Assembly (NCBI GenBank): GCA_963730115.1
Contig: CAVSQM010000005.1
Location: forward strand, 127,287-191,286
Length of the DNA stretch: 64,000 bases
Source of the DNA: DASQFQ01 sp963730115
GTDB lineage: Bacteria; Actinomycetota; Thermoleophilia; Solirubrobacterales; Solirubrobacteraceae
Reading direction: 5' to 3'
Shown: positions 61,734 through 64,000 of the stretch, in pieces
Layout: each line of letters begins with the position of its first letter
How positions within the stretch are numbered: the stretch's first letter is position 1
Program-made: the position numbers and the translations under genes
The notes under the pieces: generated by a model
What the model was told of the DNA's origin: nothing
Database searches by the model: none
The model's input: the letters and a program-made list of their open reading frames with translations, nothing else

Positions 61734-62900
61734 TCAGCGGACGCCGAGCAGCACGTCCACCACGATCTGGTCCAACCGCTCGTTCGCGTACCCGCGCGCC
61801 GCGAGCTCCTCGAGCCGCTCGGCCTGCGCCTTCAGGCTCTCGGGGCTGTCGTCCGCGCCGACCGATGCCTCGGCGAGCCCGGGCGTGCCGGCCGCCGCCA
61901 GCGCATCGGACGCCTCCGGAAGCGCGTCGAACCGCCGCGCCGCCTCGGCCAGCGCGAGGTAGGTGCGCATGCAGCCGGCCGCGAACTCCCACACGCCGTC
62001 GGGATCCTCGTTGCGGTAGGCGTGCGCGTCGAAGTGGCGAGGCCCGCTGTAACCGGCGCGCTCGAGCAGCCGGACGAGCAGGAACGCCTCCTTGAGGTCC
62101 TCGGCGCCGAACCGGAAATCCTGGTCGTAGCGGCCGATCCGCTGACCGTTCAGGTCGATGTGGAACAGCTTGCCGGCCCACAGCGCCTGCCCCACGCCGT
62201 GGTGGAACGACAGCCCCGCCATCGTCTCGTGCGCGACCTCGGGATTCACCCCGACCATGTCCGGGTGCTGGAGCGTGGTGATGAAGTGCAGGGCGTGCCC
62301 GACGGTGGGAAGAAACAGGTCGCCGCGGGGCTCGTTGGGCTTGGGCTCCATCGCGAACCGCATGCCGTAGCCCTGCCCGATCGCGTAGTCGCAGAGCACG
62401 TCGATCGCCTCGCGGTAGCGCTCGAGCGCGTCGCGCGGATCCTTCGCGACACCGGCCTCGGTCCCCTCGCGCCCGCCCCAGAACACGTACAGCTCCGCGC
62501 CGAGCTCGGCGCCGAGGTCGATCGACGTCATGGCCTTGCCGATCGCCGCGCGTCGGACGCCGCGGTCGTTGGAGGTGAAGGCGCCGTCCTTGAACGCCGG
62601 GTTGCTGAAGAGGTTCGTCGTCGCCATCCCGACGCCCAGCCCCGTCTCCTCGAGCGCCGCGGCGAAGCGCGCCACGATGCGGTCTCGCTCGGCGGCCGAG
62701 CTGCCGTACGGGACCAGATCCTCGTCGTGCAGGCTCACGCCCCATGCCCCGAGCTCGGCCAGGCGCCGGACCGAGTCCACCGGGTCCAGCGGCGGCCGCG
62801 TGGGGCCGCCGAATGGATCAGCGCCGGGGTTGCCGACGGTCCAGAGCCCGAACGTGAACCGGTGCTCGGGGCGTGGTGTCAGTGCGTCCTGGGCCGCCAT
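61734..62900 (-). CDS. xylA: Xylose isomerase
   Basis: 388 residues, the usual actinobacterial length. FTFGLWTVGNPGADPFG, GVSLHDEDLVP with the catalytic His, FAMEPKPNEPRGD and GVNPEVAHETMAG (metal ligands) and HFDAHAYRNED are canonical. It interconverts D-xylose and D-xylulose. ATG 62900 overlaps the stop of the Gfo/Idh/MocA gene as TGATG. No xylulokinase gene is in the window. Confidence 0.95.
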   Translation of the reverse strand: MAAQDALTPRPEHRFTFGLWTVGNPGADPFGGPTRPPLDPVDSVRRLAELGAWGVSLHDEDLVPYGSSAAERDRIVARFAAALEETGLGVGMATTNLFSNPAFKDGAFTSNDRGVRRAAIGKAMTSIDLGAELGAELYVFWGGREGTEAGVAKDPRDALERYREAIDVLCDYAIGQGYGMRFAMEPKPNEPRGDLFLPTVGHALHFITTLQHPDMVGVNPEVAHETMAGLSFHHGVGQALWAGKLFHIDLNGQRIGRYDQDFRFGAEDLKEAFLLVRLLERAGYSGPRHFDAHAYRNEDPDGVWEFAAGCMRTYLALAEAARRFDALPEASDALAAAGTPGLAEASVGADDSPESLKAQAERLEELAARGYANERLDQIVVDVLLGVR

Positions 62901-64000
62901 CAGCGATACCTCACCGGCTCGTGAGCCCCGCTGCCTGATGACCGCAACATCGCGTCGCAGACCTCGGCCGCGCGATAGCCGTCCTCGAGCGTCGCGCCGT
63001 GCGGGCCCACCGGCGTGTCGTCGCGGATCGCGGCGAGCAGGTGGTGCAGCTCGTGCACGAACGTGTGCTCCCACCCGATGATGTGGCCCTGCGGCCACCA
63101 GTGCTCCCAGAACGGGTGGTCGGCTTCCGAGACGAGAACGGTGCGGAAGCCCTGCGCCCGCGACCCGGGTGCCGAGCCCACGAGGTGGACCTCGAGCTCG
63201 TTGAGGCGCTCGAGATCGAAGCGGAGCGAGCCCTTGGAGCCGTTGATCTCCCAGGTGAAGGCGTTCTTGCGCCCGGTCGCGAACCGCGACGCTTCGATCG
63301 TGCCGATCGCGCCGCCCTCGAAGGACACCACTGACTCGACCGCGTCGTCGACCTCGCGCCCCGGCTGGAACGTCTGCGTGCGCGCCGCGACCGACGCGAT
63401 CTCGCCGACGAGGTACCGGGCGAGGTCGATGACGTGGGCGCCGAGGTCGCCGAGCGCACCGGACCCCGCGAGGGCGGGATCGAAGCGCCAGACCGCGGCG
63501 TCGGTCGCGCCCCACTCCTGCAGGTAGGCGCCGCGGAAATGCAGGATCTCGCCGAGCTCGCCAGCCTCGATCATCTCGCGGGCGAGCCGCACGGCGGGCA
63601 CGAACCGGTAGTTGAACGCGCACATGTGCTTGACCCCGGCGGCCTGGACGCGCTGCCACGTCTCGTAGCTCTCGTCCGCGTCGCGGCCCAGGGGCTTCTC
63701 GCAGATCACGTGCTTGCCCGCCTCCGCCGCGGCGATCGTCGGGGCCGCGTGGAGGTTGTTCGGGCCGACGTTGTCGAACAGGCCGATGCGGTCGTCGGCG
63801 ACGATCGCGTTCCAGTCCGTGACGTGGCCGGCGAAGCCGTAGCGAGCCGCGGCCTCGGCCACGGCCTCCTCGTTGCGGCCCGCGATCGCGACGAGCTCGG
63901 GCATGAGCGGGGGAGGCCACGTCATGTAGGCGAGGGTCCGGTAGGCGTTCGTGTGCGCCTTGCCCATGAAGGCGTAGCCGAGCATGCCCACGCCGATGCG
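62900..64000 (-). CDS. Gfo/Idh/MocA-family oxidoreductase (N-terminus outside window)
   Basis: At least 366 residues; the frame is open to the window edge. RIGVGMLGYAFMGKAHTNAYRT is the start of the Rossmann fold (N-terminal Met outside), EKPLGRDADES carries the catalytic Lys-Pro, and AFNYRFVPAVRLAREMIEAGELGEI and SGALGDLGAHVIDLARYL are family landmarks. It probably oxidises a sugar or inositol with NAD(P). It is upstream of and coupled to xylA, so a pentose or cyclitol pathway is likely. Confidence 0.88.
   Translation of the reverse strand, partial: RIGVGMLGYAFMGKAHTNAYRTLAYMTWPPPLMPELVAIAGRNEEAVAEAAARYGFAGHVTDWNAIVADDRIGLFDNVGPNNLHAAPTIAAAEAGKHVICEKPLGRDADESYETWQRVQAAGVKHMCAFNYRFVPAVRLAREMIEAGELGEILHFRGAYLQEWGATDAAVWRFDPALAGSGALGDLGAHVIDLARYLVGEIASVAARTQTFQPGREVDDAVESVVSFEGGAIGTIEASRFATGRKNAFTWEINGSKGSLRFDLERLNELEVHLVGSAPGSRAQGFRTVLVSEADHPFWEHWWPQGHIIGWEHTFVHELHHLLAAIRDDTPVGPHGATLEDGYRAAEVCDAMLRSSGSGAHEPVRYR

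Noticed and set aside
1..64000. Prophage, insertion sequence or CRISPR array
   Set aside because: No transposase, integrase, phage structural cluster or regular repeat-spacer pattern was found; the Hcp-like gene is solitary.

Overview
The window is a very GC-rich, gene-dense bacterial chromosome segment. The likely host is an actinomycete, and the gene styles fit a soil Thermoleophilia/Solirubrobacterales-type organism best: F420-type luciferase-like oxidoreductase, ECF42 sigma factors with DGPF partners, a c-di-AMP riboswitch in front of an M23 peptidase, an LQR-motif Hcp-like protein and MscL with a zinc ribbon. The lineage is an inference from gene content; there is no rRNA gene to test it. 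Many neighbours overlap as ATGA, GTGA or TGATG, so most runs of same-strand genes are probably translationally coupled.

Layout. 0-13 kb: end of a secreted propeller/Ig protein, pdxH, a BtrH-type protein, an HxlR regulator-fumC-membrane protein operon, an M19 dipeptidase, a MATE exporter, PPK2, and an MFS transporter coupled to a hydroxyacid-oxoacid transhydrogenase. 13-28 kb: ileS, trxA, a dolichol-phosphate-mannose-synthase-like glycosyltransferase, polX, an otsB-membrane protein-glycosyltransferase-SDR operon, mscL, ppa, an ABC-F protein and the Hcp-like protein. 28-38 kb: methyltransferase, aminotransferase, amidase, NAD kinase, dienelactone hydrolase, a secreted RTX glycoamylase, M23 endopeptidase and GH13 glucosidase. 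This stretch carries an unusual density of apparent frameshifts, which look like uncorrected single-base sequence errors. 38-52 kb: two ECF42 sigma/DGPF modules, an arsenic locus (arsM, arsR, arsC), a copper locus (csoR, a His-rich secreted protein, copA) with a clear operator, and an M23 peptidase behind a c-di-AMP riboswitch.

52-58.6 kb is the most remarkable region. It is an operon for formate (or oxalate/formate) uptake and NAD-linked formate oxidation: an OFA-family transporter, its 45-residue small subunit, a molybdopterin formate dehydrogenase catalytic subunit with an in-frame TGA read as selenocysteine, a NuoE-NuoF fusion, and a separate NuoG-like iron-sulfur protein. That last protein carries the N-terminal cofactor domains that are normally part of the catalytic chain. 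A bacterial SECIS hairpin lies exactly 11 nt after the TGA. About 5.7 kb downstream of the transporter operon (61.5 kb) is what looks like the 3' part of a tRNA-Sec gene, and a degenerate copy of part of it lies at 60.0 kb; the two bracket a methyltransferase and an alpha/beta-hydrolase that lacks its catalytic residues. The window ends in a coupled Gfo/Idh/MocA dehydrogenase-xylose isomerase pair.

No CRISPR array, insertion sequence, prophage or rRNA operon was seen.
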